DNA of 64,000 nucleotides, taken from positions 310,001-374,000 of the forward strand of contig CAWDMA010000003.1 of assembly GCA_963803425.1 (NCBI GenBank). The letters run 5' to 3'. Below are positions 31,930 to 41,827 of this stretch, piece by piece. The translations under genes and the position numbers were made by a program. This DNA is from DASPWW01 sp963803425 (GTDB lineage Bacteria; Actinomycetota; Thermoleophilia; Solirubrobacterales; 70-9). Positions within the stretch are counted from its first letter, which is position 1, and the number at the start of each line of letters is the position of its first letter. A model generated the notes under the pieces. The model saw only the letters and a list, made by a program, of their open reading frames with translations. It ran no database searches and had not been told where the DNA came from.

Positions 31930-32753
31930 GCGCCGCGACCGCCTCGGCGACGACCCGGGATGCGCTCGCCGCGGCGCGGGATGGGCTCGTCGCGGCGGGC
32001 GTCGAGGACGCGCGACTCGACGCCGAGCTGCTGCTCGCCGCCGCCACCGGGCGCGACCGCGCCGCGCTCGCCGCCGACCCCGGCGCCGGCGTCGAGCCGG
32101 CCGCCGCGCGGGCCTTCGGGGCGATGGTGCGGCGCCGCATTCGCCGCGAGCCGGTCGCGTACATCCTGGGGCGGAAGGCGTTCCGACGGATCGAGCTGGA
32201 GGTGGACCCCCGCGTGCTGATCCCGCGGCCGGAGACGGAGCTGCTCGTCGAGGTCGCGGTCGAGCTTCTTCCCCGGACCGTGCTCGACGTCGGCACCGGT
32301 TCGGGCGCGGTCGCGCTCGCGATAGCGGACGAGCTCCCCGGGGTCCGCGTCACCGCGACCGACATCTTCGGACCGGCGCTCGACGTGGCGCGCGCCAACG
32401 CCGCCCGGCTCGGACTTGCCGACGCCGTCCGGTTCGAGCGCGGGTCGGTGCCGGAGGGAGCGGCGTACGACCTCACCGTCGCAAACCTGCCCTACGTGCG
32501 CGAGCGCGAGTGGGAGCGGCTCGCACCGGAGATCGCCGAGCACGAGCCGCGGGAGGCGCTGGTCGCCGGGTCGAGCGGCCTCGAGGCGATCGAGACCGTC
32601 GTCGCGAACGCTGGCCCGGGCGTGCTCGCGCTCGAGGTCGGGGCCGGCCAGGCGGCTGACGTCGAGGCGATCGCGCGAGCGGCCGGGTTCGACGGGGTCG
32701 AGGCCCGCCGCGACCTCGCCGGGATCGAGCGGGTGGTGACGTGCAGACGGTGA
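31926..32753 (+). CDS. prmC: Release factor glutamine methyltransferase
   Basis: 275 residues, ATG overlapping the previous stop (ATGA). A helical N-terminal domain is followed by PVAYILGRKAFRRIELEVDPRVLIPRPETE, then the SAM-binding motif VLDVGTGSGAVAL. The catalytic motif that is NPPY in most N5-glutamine methyltransferases reads NLPY here (VANLPYV). It methylates the GGQ glutamine of RF1/RF2. Position two genes after prfA supports the call. Its end overlaps the next gene by 13 bp. Confidence 0.92.
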   Translation: MSAATASATTRDALAAARDGLVAAGVEDARLDAELLLAAATGRDRAALAADPGAGVEPAAARAFGAMVRRRIRREPVAYILGRKAFRRIELEVDPRVLIPRPETELLVEVAVELLPRTVLDVGTGSGAVALAIADELPGVRVTATDIFGPALDVARANAARLGLADAVRFERGSVPEGAAYDLTVANLPYVREREWERLAPEIAEHEPREALVAGSSGLEAIETVVANAGPGVLALEVGAGQAADVEAIARAAGFDGVEARRDLAGIERVVTCRR

Positions 32754-33379
32754 GCGTGGCGGCGGACGGCGCCGTGACGGTGCGCTCGGCGCTGGATCGG
32801 ACCGTGCAGGCGGGCGGGGTGGTCGTGTTCCCGACCGACACGGTCTACGGGCTCGGGTGCGACCCGCTCGATGGCGCCGCGATCGAGCGGATCCACGCGC
32901 TCAAGGGGCGCGACGACCGCAAGCCCTCTGCGGTGATGTTCTTCTCGCCGCTGGCGATGCGTGAGCTGGTAGCGACGCTCGGCCCGGCCGCCCGGGACGC
33001 GCTCGGCGCGCTCCTCCCAGGTCCGGTGACGCTCGTCGTCCACAACTCCGAGCAGCGCTACCCGCTCGCCTGCCGCGAGGACCCTGCGCGTCTCGGCCTG
33101 CGGCTGATCGAGGGCCCGCTCGCCGGCGCGGCGTCCGCCCTGTTTCAGACCAGCGCCAACCTCAGCGGCGAGCCCGCGCCGCACCGGTTCGAGGAGATCG
33201 ACCCGCGGATCCTCGCCGGCGTCGAGCTCGCGATCGACGGCGGTGAGCTCGGCGGGACTGCCTCCACCGTCGTCGATCTGACCACGATCGACCCCGGCGG
33301 GGGGTGGAGCATCCTCCGCGAAGGAGCGATGCCGGCGGCCGAGGTGGAGCGAGCCCTGGCACGCGCCGGTCGCATGTGA
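32741..33379 (+). CDS. tsaC: L-threonylcarbamoyladenylate synthase (Sua5/YrdC/YciO family)
   Basis: 212 residues, GTG start inside the end of prmC. Motifs: VVFPTDTVYGLGCDP, ALKGRDDRKPSAVMFF (the KxR-type ATP/threonine site), LPGPVTLVV, FQTSANLSGEPAP and STVVDL. It is the short YrdC form without the extra Sua5 domain. It makes threonylcarbamoyl-AMP for the t6A37 modification of tRNAs. The prfA-prmC-tsaC-glyA order is a common actinobacterial neighbourhood. Confidence 0.93.
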   Translation: MQTVSVAADGAVTVRSALDRTVQAGGVVVFPTDTVYGLGCDPLDGAAIERIHALKGRDDRKPSAVMFFSPLAMRELVATLGPAARDALGALLPGPVTLVVHNSEQRYPLACREDPARLGLRLIEGPLAGAASALFQTSANLSGEPAPHRFEEIDPRILAGVELAIDGGELGGTASTVVDLTTIDPGGGWSILREGAMPAAEVERALARAGRM

Positions 33380-33388
33380 TTCCGCTGG

Positions 33389-33394
33389 TATCGT
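33389..33394 (+). promoter_or_regulatory. -10 box of a leaderless promoter for glyA
   Basis: TATCGT, then 8 nt, then the ATG at 33403, with no Shine-Dalgarno and only 23 bp after the tsaC stop. Confidence 0.5.
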
Positions 33395-33402
33395 CGGCGG
33401 CG

Positions 33403-34683
33403 ATGGCCGACGGCGTCCAGGATCTGCACGACGCGCCTCTTTCCGAGGTCGATCCGGCGATCGCCGAGGTGCTCAACCGCGAGCTCGCCCGCCAGCAGGG
33501 CACGCTCGAGATGATCGCCTCCGAGAACTTCGTCCCCCAGGCGGTGCTCGAGGCCGCCGGTTCGGTGCTCACCAACAAGTACGCGGAGGGGTATCCCGGA
33601 AAGCGCTACTACGGCGGCTGCGAGGAGGTCGACGTCGCCGAGCAGCTCGCGATCGACCGGGCCAGGGCGCTGTTCGGCGCCGAGCACGCGAACGTGCAGC
33701 CGCACGCCGGCGCCCAGGCCAACAACGCCGTGTACATGGCGCTGCTCGATCCCGGCGACACGATCATGGGGCTGGCCTTGGATCACGGCGGGCATCTCAC
33801 CCACGGGATGAAGCTGAACGTGTCGGGGAAGCTCTACGAGGTCGTCGCCTACCACGTCCGCCGCGAGGACGGGATCGTCGACATGGACGAGGTGGAGCGG
33901 CTCGCGCACGAGCACCGGCCGAAGGTGATCGTGGCCGGGTGGTCGGCGTACCCGCGCCACCTCGACTTCGCCGCCTTCCGCTCGATCGCGGATGCGGTCG
34001 GGGCGCGGCTGTTCGTCGACATGGCCCATTTCGCCGGCCTGGTCGCCGCGGGAGAGCACCCGAACCCGGTCGAGCATGCCGACGTCGTCTCGACCACGAT
34101 CCACAAGACCCTGTGCGGGCCGCGCAGCGGGATGATCCTGTGCCGCGAGGAGCTGGCCGCCGACGTCAACCGCGCCGTCTTCCCGGGCCAGCAGGGCGGC
34201 CCGCTGATGCACGTGATCGCCGCGAAGGCCGTCGCGCTCGGGATCGCGGCGACCGACGGGTTCCGGGAGCGCCAGCGCCAGACGATCGCGAACGCGAAGG
34301 CCTTCGGCGAGGAGCTGCAGGCGGGCGGCGTCCCCGTGCTGACGGGCGGCACCGACGTGCACCTCGTGCTCGTCGACCTCACCCCGACCGGTCTCGACGG
34401 GAAGACCGCCGAGACGCGGCTGGAGCAGGTCGGGATCACCGTCAACCGGAACGCGATCCCGTTCGACGAGCGCCCCCCGATGAACCCGTCCGGCCTCCGG
34501 ATCGGGACCCCGGCGCTGACCACCCGCGGCCTCCTCGAGGACGACCTGCGCGAGATCGCCCAGGTCGTTTGCGCGGCGCTCTCGGACCGCTTCGCCGATC
34601 AGCGCGAGGCCCTGCTGGAGCGCACCCGGGCGCTGATGGACCGCTATCCGCTGTACCCGGATCTCGCCGCGACTCCGGTGTAA
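33403..34683 (+). CDS. glyA: Serine hydroxymethyltransferase
   Basis: 426 residues. PLP-binding Lys235 in STTIHKTLCGPRSG, the IASENFVP and KYAEGYPGKRYYGG segments and the C-terminal RIGTPALTTRG are all typical. It converts serine and tetrahydrofolate to glycine and methylene-tetrahydrofolate. Small departures from the usual HKTLRGPRGG (Cys and Ser here) do not affect the catalytic lysine. Its stop is followed after 7 bp by hairpin repeat C. Confidence 0.96.
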   Translation: MADGVQDLHDAPLSEVDPAIAEVLNRELARQQGTLEMIASENFVPQAVLEAAGSVLTNKYAEGYPGKRYYGGCEEVDVAEQLAIDRARALFGAEHANVQPHAGAQANNAVYMALLDPGDTIMGLALDHGGHLTHGMKLNVSGKLYEVVAYHVRREDGIVDMDEVERLAHEHRPKVIVAGWSAYPRHLDFAAFRSIADAVGARLFVDMAHFAGLVAAGEHPNPVEHADVVSTTIHKTLCGPRSGMILCREELAADVNRAVFPGQQGGPLMHVIAAKAVALGIAATDGFRERQRQTIANAKAFGEELQAGGVPVLTGGTDVHLVLVDLTPTGLDGKTAETRLEQVGITVNRNAIPFDERPPMNPSGLRIGTPALTTRGLLEDDLREIAQVVCAALSDRFADQREALLERTRALMDRYPLYPDLAATPV

Positions 34684-34690
34684 CGGCAGC

Positions 34691-34727
34691 CCGCTCGAAC
34701 CGGACGCGAAGCGGAGGATTCGAGCGG
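34691..34727 (+). repeat. Constant-loop hairpin repeat, copy C
   Basis: Arms CCGCTCGAA (34691-34699) and TTCGAGCGG (34719-34727), 9 bp, around the 19-nt loop CCGGACGCGAAGCGGAGGA. It fills the gap between glyA and the next gene, ending 2 nt before the TTG start at 34730. Confidence 0.85.
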
Positions 34728-34729
34728 AA

Positions 34730-35737
34730 TTGAGAGTCTGGGTCGATTGCACGGCGGCGGCGCACCCGCTGGTGCTGCGACCGATCGTTGAGCGACTCCG
34801 CGCCGCTGGAAACGATGTGAACATCACCGCTCGCGAGTATGGCCAGACGCTCGGCGTGCTGGAGCGGCTCGGGCTTCCCTACACCTCGATCGGCCGCCAC
34901 GCCGACGGAGGCACCCTCGCGAAGGGGGCGGCGGTCGTGCAGCGCAGCGGCGGCCTGGCGCGGTGGGCTCGGCGACGCCGCTTCGACCTGGCGCTCGCGC
35001 ACGGCTCGGTCGACCTCGCCGTGGTGTCAGCGGGCCTGCGGATCCCGTCGGTGCAGATGCAGGACTACGAGTTCGCCGGCCTGCAGCGGCAGGTGAGCTG
35101 GCGCGCGGCGCGGCGGGTGATCGTTCCCGACGCGATCCCGGTCGAGCGGATGCGACGGGCCGGGGCGTCGGAGCGGAAGCTGTTCCGGTACCCGGGCCTG
35201 AAGGAGGACTACTACCTGGCCGAGTTCTCGCCCGACCCCGCCGTGCTCGACGCGCTCGGGATCGACCGGGGCCGGGTCCTTGTGACCGTCCGGCCGCCGC
35301 CCGATACCTCGGCCTACCATGCCGAAAACCCACTGTATGCAGGGGTTATCGACCGCCTGGCCGCGGCGCCCGAGGTGGTCGCGGTGGTCGTCGCCCGAAC
35401 CGGGGCGCAGGCGGCGGCGATTCGCGCTCGCGCTGACGCCTCCCTGATCGTCCCCGATCGCGAGATCGACGCGCAGAGCCTGATCGCCCAGTCCGACGTC
35501 GTCGTCGGCGCCGGCGGGACGATGAACCGCGAGGCCGTCGCGCTCGGCGTTCCCGTATACACGATCTTCACCGGGCGGATGGGGGCGGTCGACGAGCGGC
35601 TGCTCGCCGAGGGGCTGCTCCGCCCGCTCGCCCGGCCTGACGATCTGCAGCTCCGCAAGCGCGAGCGGGACCCGGGACCGCGCCATCCGCGCGATCCCGA
35701 CCTGCTCGTCTCCGGTGTGCTCGGCGCCGTGGAGTAG
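34730..35737 (+). CDS. DUF354 family protein (glycosyltransferase-B-like)
   Basis: 335 residues from TTG at 34730. The DUF354 pattern is present: MRVWVDCTAAAHPLVLRPI at the N-terminus, NITAREYGQTLGVLERLG, an LALAHGS segment, FRYPGLKEDYYLAEF and, at the C-terminal nucleotide-sugar half, SDVVVGAGGTMNREAVALGVPVYTIFTGRMGAVD. It resembles UDP-GlcNAc 2-epimerase/MurG-type folds and is probably envelope-glycan related, as is the next gene. There is no good Shine-Dalgarno; the right arm of hairpin C sits where one would be. Confidence 0.8.
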   Translation: MRVWVDCTAAAHPLVLRPIVERLRAAGNDVNITAREYGQTLGVLERLGLPYTSIGRHADGGTLAKGAAVVQRSGGLARWARRRRFDLALAHGSVDLAVVSAGLRIPSVQMQDYEFAGLQRQVSWRAARRVIVPDAIPVERMRRAGASERKLFRYPGLKEDYYLAEFSPDPAVLDALGIDRGRVLVTVRPPPDTSAYHAENPLYAGVIDRLAAAPEVVAVVVARTGAQAAAIRARADASLIVPDREIDAQSLIAQSDVVVGAGGTMNREAVALGVPVYTIFTGRMGAVDERLLAEGLLRPLARPDDLQLRKRERDPGPRHPRDPDLLVSGVLGAVE

Positions 35738-35800
35738 TCTCGCCGCCATCGGCATCGGATCCCCGGGCAACCGCGCACGCGCGCGTCCCCTCGTCACCAC

Positions 35801-37069
35801 ATGCCCCAGACGATCGACGCGCTATACGCATTCCTCGTAGCGGCGGTTCTGGCCTGGGCGCTGGTCCCGCTCACCGAGCGGCTCGCGGGACGGATCCACG
35901 CGATCGACGTCCCGATCGAGCGCAGCCTGCACAGCGTTCCCACGCCGAAGCTCGGAGGCCTGGCGATCCTGGGCGGGGTGCTGGGGGCCGGGCTCGGGGG
36001 CGCGCTCGCGTTCGACTGGCTGCCCTGGAACGACCAGACGCAGGCGATCCTCGCCGGTGCGGCCTTCATCGCAGCCGTCGGGGTGCTCGACGACGTCTTC
36101 GATCTCGCCCCGGGGTGGAAGCTGGCCGGGCAGATCGTGGCGGCGCTGATCCCGGTCGCCGAGGGGGTGAAGGTGCGTTCCTTCACGGTCCCGTTCCTGG
36201 GCGGGCTCCACCCCGGCGGCGTCGACCTGTTCAACCTGCCCCTGATCGGCCAGGTCGACCTGGGGACGATCCTGACCGTGCTCGGGATCGTCGCGGTCGT
36301 GAACGTGATCAACTTCATCGACGGGGTCGACGGCCTCGCCGCGGGCGTGTGCGTGATCGCGGCGACGACGATGGCGATCATCGCGCTGTCGCTGGATCGG
36401 AACGCCGCCGGGGTGCTGGCGGCGCTGACCGCGGGCGCATCGCTCGGCTTCCTCCGCCACGGCTTCCCGCCGGCGTCCTCGTTCATGGGCGACACCGGCT
36501 CCAACCTGCTCGGCTACATGCTCGGAGCGATCGCCGTCGAGGGAGCGCTGAAGACGAACGCGGTCGTCTCCCTGTTCTTCCCGCTGATCGTGCTCGCGGT
36601 CCCGATCCTCGACTCCGGATTCGTGGTCGCGAAGCGGCTCAAGTACCGGCGCCCGATCTACCAGGGCGACCGGTGGCACTTCCACCACCGGATGGCGAAC
36701 ATCGGGTTCTCCCAGCGCCGCACGCTCGCCTACCTGTACGGGTGGGCGCTGGTGATGGCGGGGCTGGCGCTGGCGCTGCGGTTCGTCCCCTACAGCGACG
36801 ATCGCGGCAACTTCGACGCCGCCTGGACGGCGGTGATGATCGGCTGCGGCGTGCTGGCGCTCGCCGCCAGCGTCTACCTCGTGCTCGTGCTCGAGATCCT
36901 GAAGCTGCGCCGCTTCCGCCTCCACCAGCTCGTCGGCCTGCGCCAGACCGCAGGAGCGCCGCCGCCCGCCGACGACGAGGTCGACGACGCCGTAGCCCGC
37001 GAGCTCGAGACCGGGGAGTTCGCGGCCGCGGAGCCGGATCACGCGGCCGGCCCCGCCGGCGAAGGCTAG
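35801..37069 (+). CDS. MraY/WecA-type polyprenyl-phosphate sugar-1-phosphate transferase
   Basis: 422 residues with about ten or eleven membrane segments. Family motifs: VPTPKLGGLAI, GVLDDVFDLAPGWKL (Asp-rich Mg site), VNVINFIDGVDGLAAG, GDTGSNLLGY and the cytosolic HFHHRMANIGFSQRRTL. It transfers a sugar-1-phosphate (probably GlcNAc-1-phosphate) from UDP to undecaprenyl phosphate, the first step of wall teichoic, arabinogalactan-like or O-glycan synthesis. The C-terminal 60 residues are charged and not conserved. A TAGTCT box at 35734 lies 61 nt upstream of the ATG. Confidence 0.9.
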   Translation: MPQTIDALYAFLVAAVLAWALVPLTERLAGRIHAIDVPIERSLHSVPTPKLGGLAILGGVLGAGLGGALAFDWLPWNDQTQAILAGAAFIAAVGVLDDVFDLAPGWKLAGQIVAALIPVAEGVKVRSFTVPFLGGLHPGGVDLFNLPLIGQVDLGTILTVLGIVAVVNVINFIDGVDGLAAGVCVIAATTMAIIALSLDRNAAGVLAALTAGASLGFLRHGFPPASSFMGDTGSNLLGYMLGAIAVEGALKTNAVVSLFFPLIVLAVPILDSGFVVAKRLKYRRPIYQGDRWHFHHRMANIGFSQRRTLAYLYGWALVMAGLALALRFVPYSDDRGNFDAAWTAVMIGCGVLALAASVYLVLVLEILKLRRFRLHQLVGLRQTAGAPPPADDEVDDAVARELETGEFAAAEPDHAAGPAGEG

Positions 37070-37095
37070 ACCGGCGCAAAGCGCGCCGAGTCAGA

Positions 37096-37101
37096 TATAT
37101 T
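37096..37101 (+). promoter_or_regulatory. Candidate promoter of the ATP synthase operon
   Basis: TATATT in the 127-bp gap before the first atp gene; it would give a leader of about 90 nt. No convincing -35 box is seen. Nothing else is recognised in this gap. Confidence 0.45.
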
Positions 37102-37196
37102 CGACCCAGGGTCCGGTGCCGCGATCGCCGCGGGCGTCGCTGTCTCCGGCCGCTCCGCTACGTACTCCATCGCCAGCCCCGACTTGGAAAACCCCT

Positions 37197-37388
37197 GTGA
37201 CCGATACCCCTGGCCGGCAAGCCGGCGCCGCCGGCACGATCCTGGTCGGATCGATCGTGCTGTGTGCGGTCGTGGGGCTTGGCGCGGGCGCGCTCGTCGG
37301 GGCGCCGGCGCTGCTGGCGATCCTCGGTGGCGCGGTCGGGCTCGCCGTCGGCTTCTGGCTTGTCTATAGCCGCTTCCGGGATATCTGA
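37197..37388 (+). CDS. AtpZ/AtpI-type small membrane protein of the ATP synthase operon
   Basis: 63 residues, GTG start. Two membrane hairpin segments (about 14-34 and 37-57) separated by a short Gly/Pro turn (GALVGAPAL) and ending WLVYSRFRDI match the AtpZ/F0F1-assembly family (DUF-type AtpZ/AtpI). Such proteins help assemble the c-ring or supply magnesium or calcium. It is the first gene of the atp operon and sits 1 bp before the next gene. Confidence 0.8.
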   Translation: MTDTPGRQAGAAGTILVGSIVLCAVVGLGAGALVGAPALLAILGGAVGLAVGFWLVYSRFRDI

Positions 37389-37389
37389 G

Positions 37390-37752
37390 ATGAGCCCCGT
37401 CCGTCACCTCGACCTGATCGCGCTCGCCGTCGCGCTCCCGGTGTTCCTGCTCGCCGGGCTTCCGCTCGCCGGGTGGGCGCTGGGGGCGGGGGTGTGGCTC
37501 GCGCAGCGGGCGCTGCAGCTGTACTTCGAGTCTCGCGTGCGCGCCTCCGACGACCCGCGCCGGGTGGTCGGCTACACGGCCGGCGGCGCGATTGCCCGCG
37601 GGTGGCTCGCGGCTGCGGCCGTGCTCGTGATCGGGATCCTCGCCGGCGACGCGGTCGGGCTGTCGGCGGTGGTGCTGCTCCTGGCGCTCTTCACCGTCTA
37701 CTTCGCGGGCCGCCTGATCGAGCACGGCGCCAGCGGCCAGGAGACGAGCTGA
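37390..37752 (+). CDS. AtpI-like membrane protein
   Basis: 120 residues. Four hydrophobic segments (about 8-27, 29-45, 65-88 and 89-108) with a polar loop in the middle, as in ATP synthase subunit I proteins. Its position between atpZ and atpB and the 1-bp overlap with atpB (TGATG) support the call. The sequence itself has weak identity signals. Confidence 0.65.
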   Translation: MSPVRHLDLIALAVALPVFLLAGLPLAGWALGAGVWLAQRALQLYFESRVRASDDPRRVVGYTAGGAIARGWLAAAAVLVIGILAGDAVGLSAVVLLLALFTVYFAGRLIEHGASGQETS

Positions 37753-38711
37753 TGGAGGCGGCGACGGTTGCCCAGCAGGGTCCGCCCGCCTCCAAGGGCG
37801 GCGGCCTCGGCCCGCTGGCCAAGGTCGGGATCGCGCTCGCGGCCTACTTCGGGCTGATGGTCGCGCTGGTTGTGATCTTCGGCGCCAGCGGCCAGGAGAA
37901 CAACGCCTACAAGCCGCAGGACGAGTTCAAGCTCGACCCCTGGATCTCGATCCACCTCGGCGGCATCGACCTGTCGATCAACAAGGCGGTGCTGTACCTG
38001 TTCCTCGCGTGCGGCGCCACGTGCTTCGCGATGGTGTGGGTCGCGAACCGGATGGCGACGAAGCCGAACCGGGTTCAGACGGCGGTCGAGGCCGCCTACG
38101 ACCTGACCGCGAACACGATGACGCGCGACAACATCGGCGACCCGAAGCTCGCCGGGCGGTGGTTCGCGTTCATCGCGACCACGTTCTTCTTCATCTGGTT
38201 CTCGAACATCATCGGGTTCGTCCCGCTACCGATAAACAGCGAGGAGACGGTGGACATCTTCGGCGTCGCCGTCCCCTCGTTCGCGCTGTACGCCGCGACA
38301 GCCAACATCTCGGTCCCGCTCGTGCTCACCCTGGTTGTGTGGTTCAGCTACCACATCGAGGGGGTCCGCAAGAAGGGCGTGTTCGGCTACCTGAAGAGCT
38401 GGGTCCCCGCCGGGATCACCGGGATCGTCGCGATCCCGATCTTCATGATCGAGGCGCTCTCGCAGTTCGTCCGCCTGATCTCGCTCAGCGCCCGGCTTTT
38501 CGCCAACATGCTCGCCGGCCACCTGCTGATCCTGATCATGGGCGGCGGGATGGCCGTGCTGCTCGGGCTCGCCTACATCGGCGTCGCGACGCTGCCGATC
38601 GCCGTCGCCTTCTACATCTTCGAGGTCGGCCTGGTCGCCTCCCTGCAGGCGTTCATCTTTGCGATTCTGTCCGCGATCTACCTCGGCGGCGCCGTCGCCG
38701 ACGAGCACTGA
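37752..38711 (+). CDS. atpB: ATP synthase F0 subunit a
   Basis: 319 residues. The a-subunit signature RLISLSARLFANMLAGHLL carries the essential Arg facing the c-ring, followed by membrane helices and a final helix ending in AVADEH. Also seen: FFFIWFSNIIGFVPLP. Forms the two proton half-channels with the c-ring. A longer than usual polar N-terminus (about 25 residues, MEAATVAQQGPPASKGGG) precedes the first helix. Confidence 0.95.
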   Translation: MEAATVAQQGPPASKGGGLGPLAKVGIALAAYFGLMVALVVIFGASGQENNAYKPQDEFKLDPWISIHLGGIDLSINKAVLYLFLACGATCFAMVWVANRMATKPNRVQTAVEAAYDLTANTMTRDNIGDPKLAGRWFAFIATTFFFIWFSNIIGFVPLPINSEETVDIFGVAVPSFALYAATANISVPLVLTLVVWFSYHIEGVRKKGVFGYLKSWVPAGITGIVAIPIFMIEALSQFVRLISLSARLFANMLAGHLLILIMGGGMAVLLGLAYIGVATLPIAVAFYIFEVGLVASLQAFIFAILSAIYLGGAVADEH

Positions 38712-38733
38712 CCCAAGGAGGTCCTGCCCCGAA

Positions 38734-39006
38734 ATGGACGTGATCGTTCCCATCGCACAGGCATCCGCCGACACAGCAGGGCTCGACGCCGCGAAGGCGC
38801 TCGCGCTCGGACTCGGCACCGGGTTCGGGGCGATCGGCCCCGGGATCGGCGTCGGCTACATCTTCGGCAAGACGATCGAGTCGGTCACCCGCCAGCCGGA
38901 GATGCGCGGCGAGATCCAGAGCATCATGTGGCTCGGGTTCGCGCTCACCGAGGCGATCGTCTTCTACGCCCTGATGATGTCGCTGGTGGCGTTCTTCATC
39001 GCTTGA
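38734..39006 (+). CDS. atpE: ATP synthase F0 subunit c
   Basis: 90 residues, two helices joined by a polar loop with the conserved R-Q-P (SVTRQPEMRGE). The proton-binding carboxylate is Glu in GFALTEAIVFYAL. The next residue is Ala, not the Ser/Thr of sodium-type rings, so proton coupling is expected. AAGGAGG lies 12-13 nt upstream of the ATG, a rather long spacing. Confidence 0.95.
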   Translation: MDVIVPIAQASADTAGLDAAKALALGLGTGFGAIGPGIGVGYIFGKTIESVTRQPEMRGEIQSIMWLGFALTEAIVFYALMMSLVAFFIA

Positions 39007-39587
39007 CGGAGCGGCTGGACATACTGATCCCGATCGCCGCCGGGTCCGGCGGGGGCGGTGGCTCCGAGGGCGACTTCCTCGTCACCCCGAACATCGGGCT
39101 GATGATCTGGACGCTGATCGCGTTCGGGATCACGCTGGTGATCCTGAGCCGGCTCGCGTTCCCGCGGATCGGGCAGGCGCTCGACGAGCGGGCGGCGAAG
39201 ATCCGGGAGAGCGTCGAGGCGGCCGAGCGCCAGCGCAAGGAGGCCGACGAGCTCCTCGACGAGTACCGCAAGCGCCTCACCGAGGCGCGCCAGCAGGCGG
39301 ACGACATCGTCGCCCGAGCCCGGAAGGCAGCCGACACGGTGAAGAGCCAGGCGGAGGCGGACGGGAGTGCCCGGCGCGAGGAGCTGGTCGCCGCGGCGCG
39401 CAAGGACATCGAGGTCGAGACCCGGCGCTCCCTGGAGCAGATCCGCAAGGAGGTCGCCGACCTGACCCTGACCGCAACCGAGAAGGTGACGCGAAAGTCG
39501 CTGGACGCCCAGGACCACGAGCGCCTGATCCAGGAGGCCCTGGCCGACACGGACTTCTCGGCGCTCGTCGCGGAGGAGCGCAGCTAG
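39003..39587 (+). CDS. atpF: ATP synthase F0 subunit b
   Basis: 194 residues, TTG start overlapping the atpE stop (TTGA). One membrane helix (about 30-52, LMIWTLIAFGITLVILSRLAF) is followed by a long charged coiled coil (residues 55-175). A Gly/Ser stretch (AGSGGGGGSEGD) precedes the helix. It forms the peripheral stalk with delta. Confidence 0.94.
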   Translation: MTERLDILIPIAAGSGGGGGSEGDFLVTPNIGLMIWTLIAFGITLVILSRLAFPRIGQALDERAAKIRESVEAAERQRKEADELLDEYRKRLTEARQQADDIVARARKAADTVKSQAEADGSARREELVAAARKDIEVETRRSLEQIRKEVADLTLTATEKVTRKSLDAQDHERLIQEALADTDFSALVAEERS

Positions 39588-40120
39588 TGGAGGAAATCGC
39601 GCGCGTATATGCCGACGCCCTGTTCGAGGCCGCCCAGGACAAGGGCAAGCTCGACTCGGTCCACGAGCAGCTCGGCGAGGTCGTCGACGCGATCGAGACG
39701 ACTCGGGACCTGCAGGTGTTCTTCTTCAGCCCCTACGTCTCCACGGTCGACAAGCAGGACGGGATCAAGCGCGCGATCACCGGCGCGGAGCCGGAGCTGG
39801 TCAACTTCCTCGAGCTGCTGGTCGAGAAGCACCGGATGCCGGTGATCTTCCGGGTCCGCCGCCGGTTCGACGAGATGTGGGCGGAGGAGAACAAGCGGCT
39901 CGAGGTGACCCTGACCAGCGCGGTCGAGCTCGACCCGGAGGTCGTGCGGCGGGTCGGCGACGCGATCGCAAAGCAGACCGACCGCGAGGTCGAGGTCCGG
40001 GCCAGGGTCGACGAGGACACCCTCGGCGGGCTGGTCCTGCAGGTCGGCAACATGGTGCTCGACGCGAGCATCCGGAACCGCCTGGAGCGGTTGCGGAAGG
40101 AGGTCGCGCAGGCCGCATAG
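39587..40120 (+). CDS. atpH: ATP synthase F1 subunit delta
   Basis: 177 residues, GTG start overlapping the atpF stop (TAGTG). N-terminal ARVYADALFEAA helix and C-terminal EDTLGGLVLQVGNMVLDASIRNRLERL signature are typical of OSCP/delta. It links the b stalk to the top of the alpha3beta3 hexamer. Confidence 0.95.
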   Translation: MEEIARVYADALFEAAQDKGKLDSVHEQLGEVVDAIETTRDLQVFFFSPYVSTVDKQDGIKRAITGAEPELVNFLELLVEKHRMPVIFRVRRRFDEMWAEENKRLEVTLTSAVELDPEVVRRVGDAIAKQTDREVEVRARVDEDTLGGLVLQVGNMVLDASIRNRLERLRKEVAQAA

Positions 40121-40180
40121 CCGCCGCGACCGGGAAGTACTTCGACGAACCACGACGGAGCCTAGGAGGCAGCAGAGCTG

Positions 40181-41827
<1,647 letters not shown>

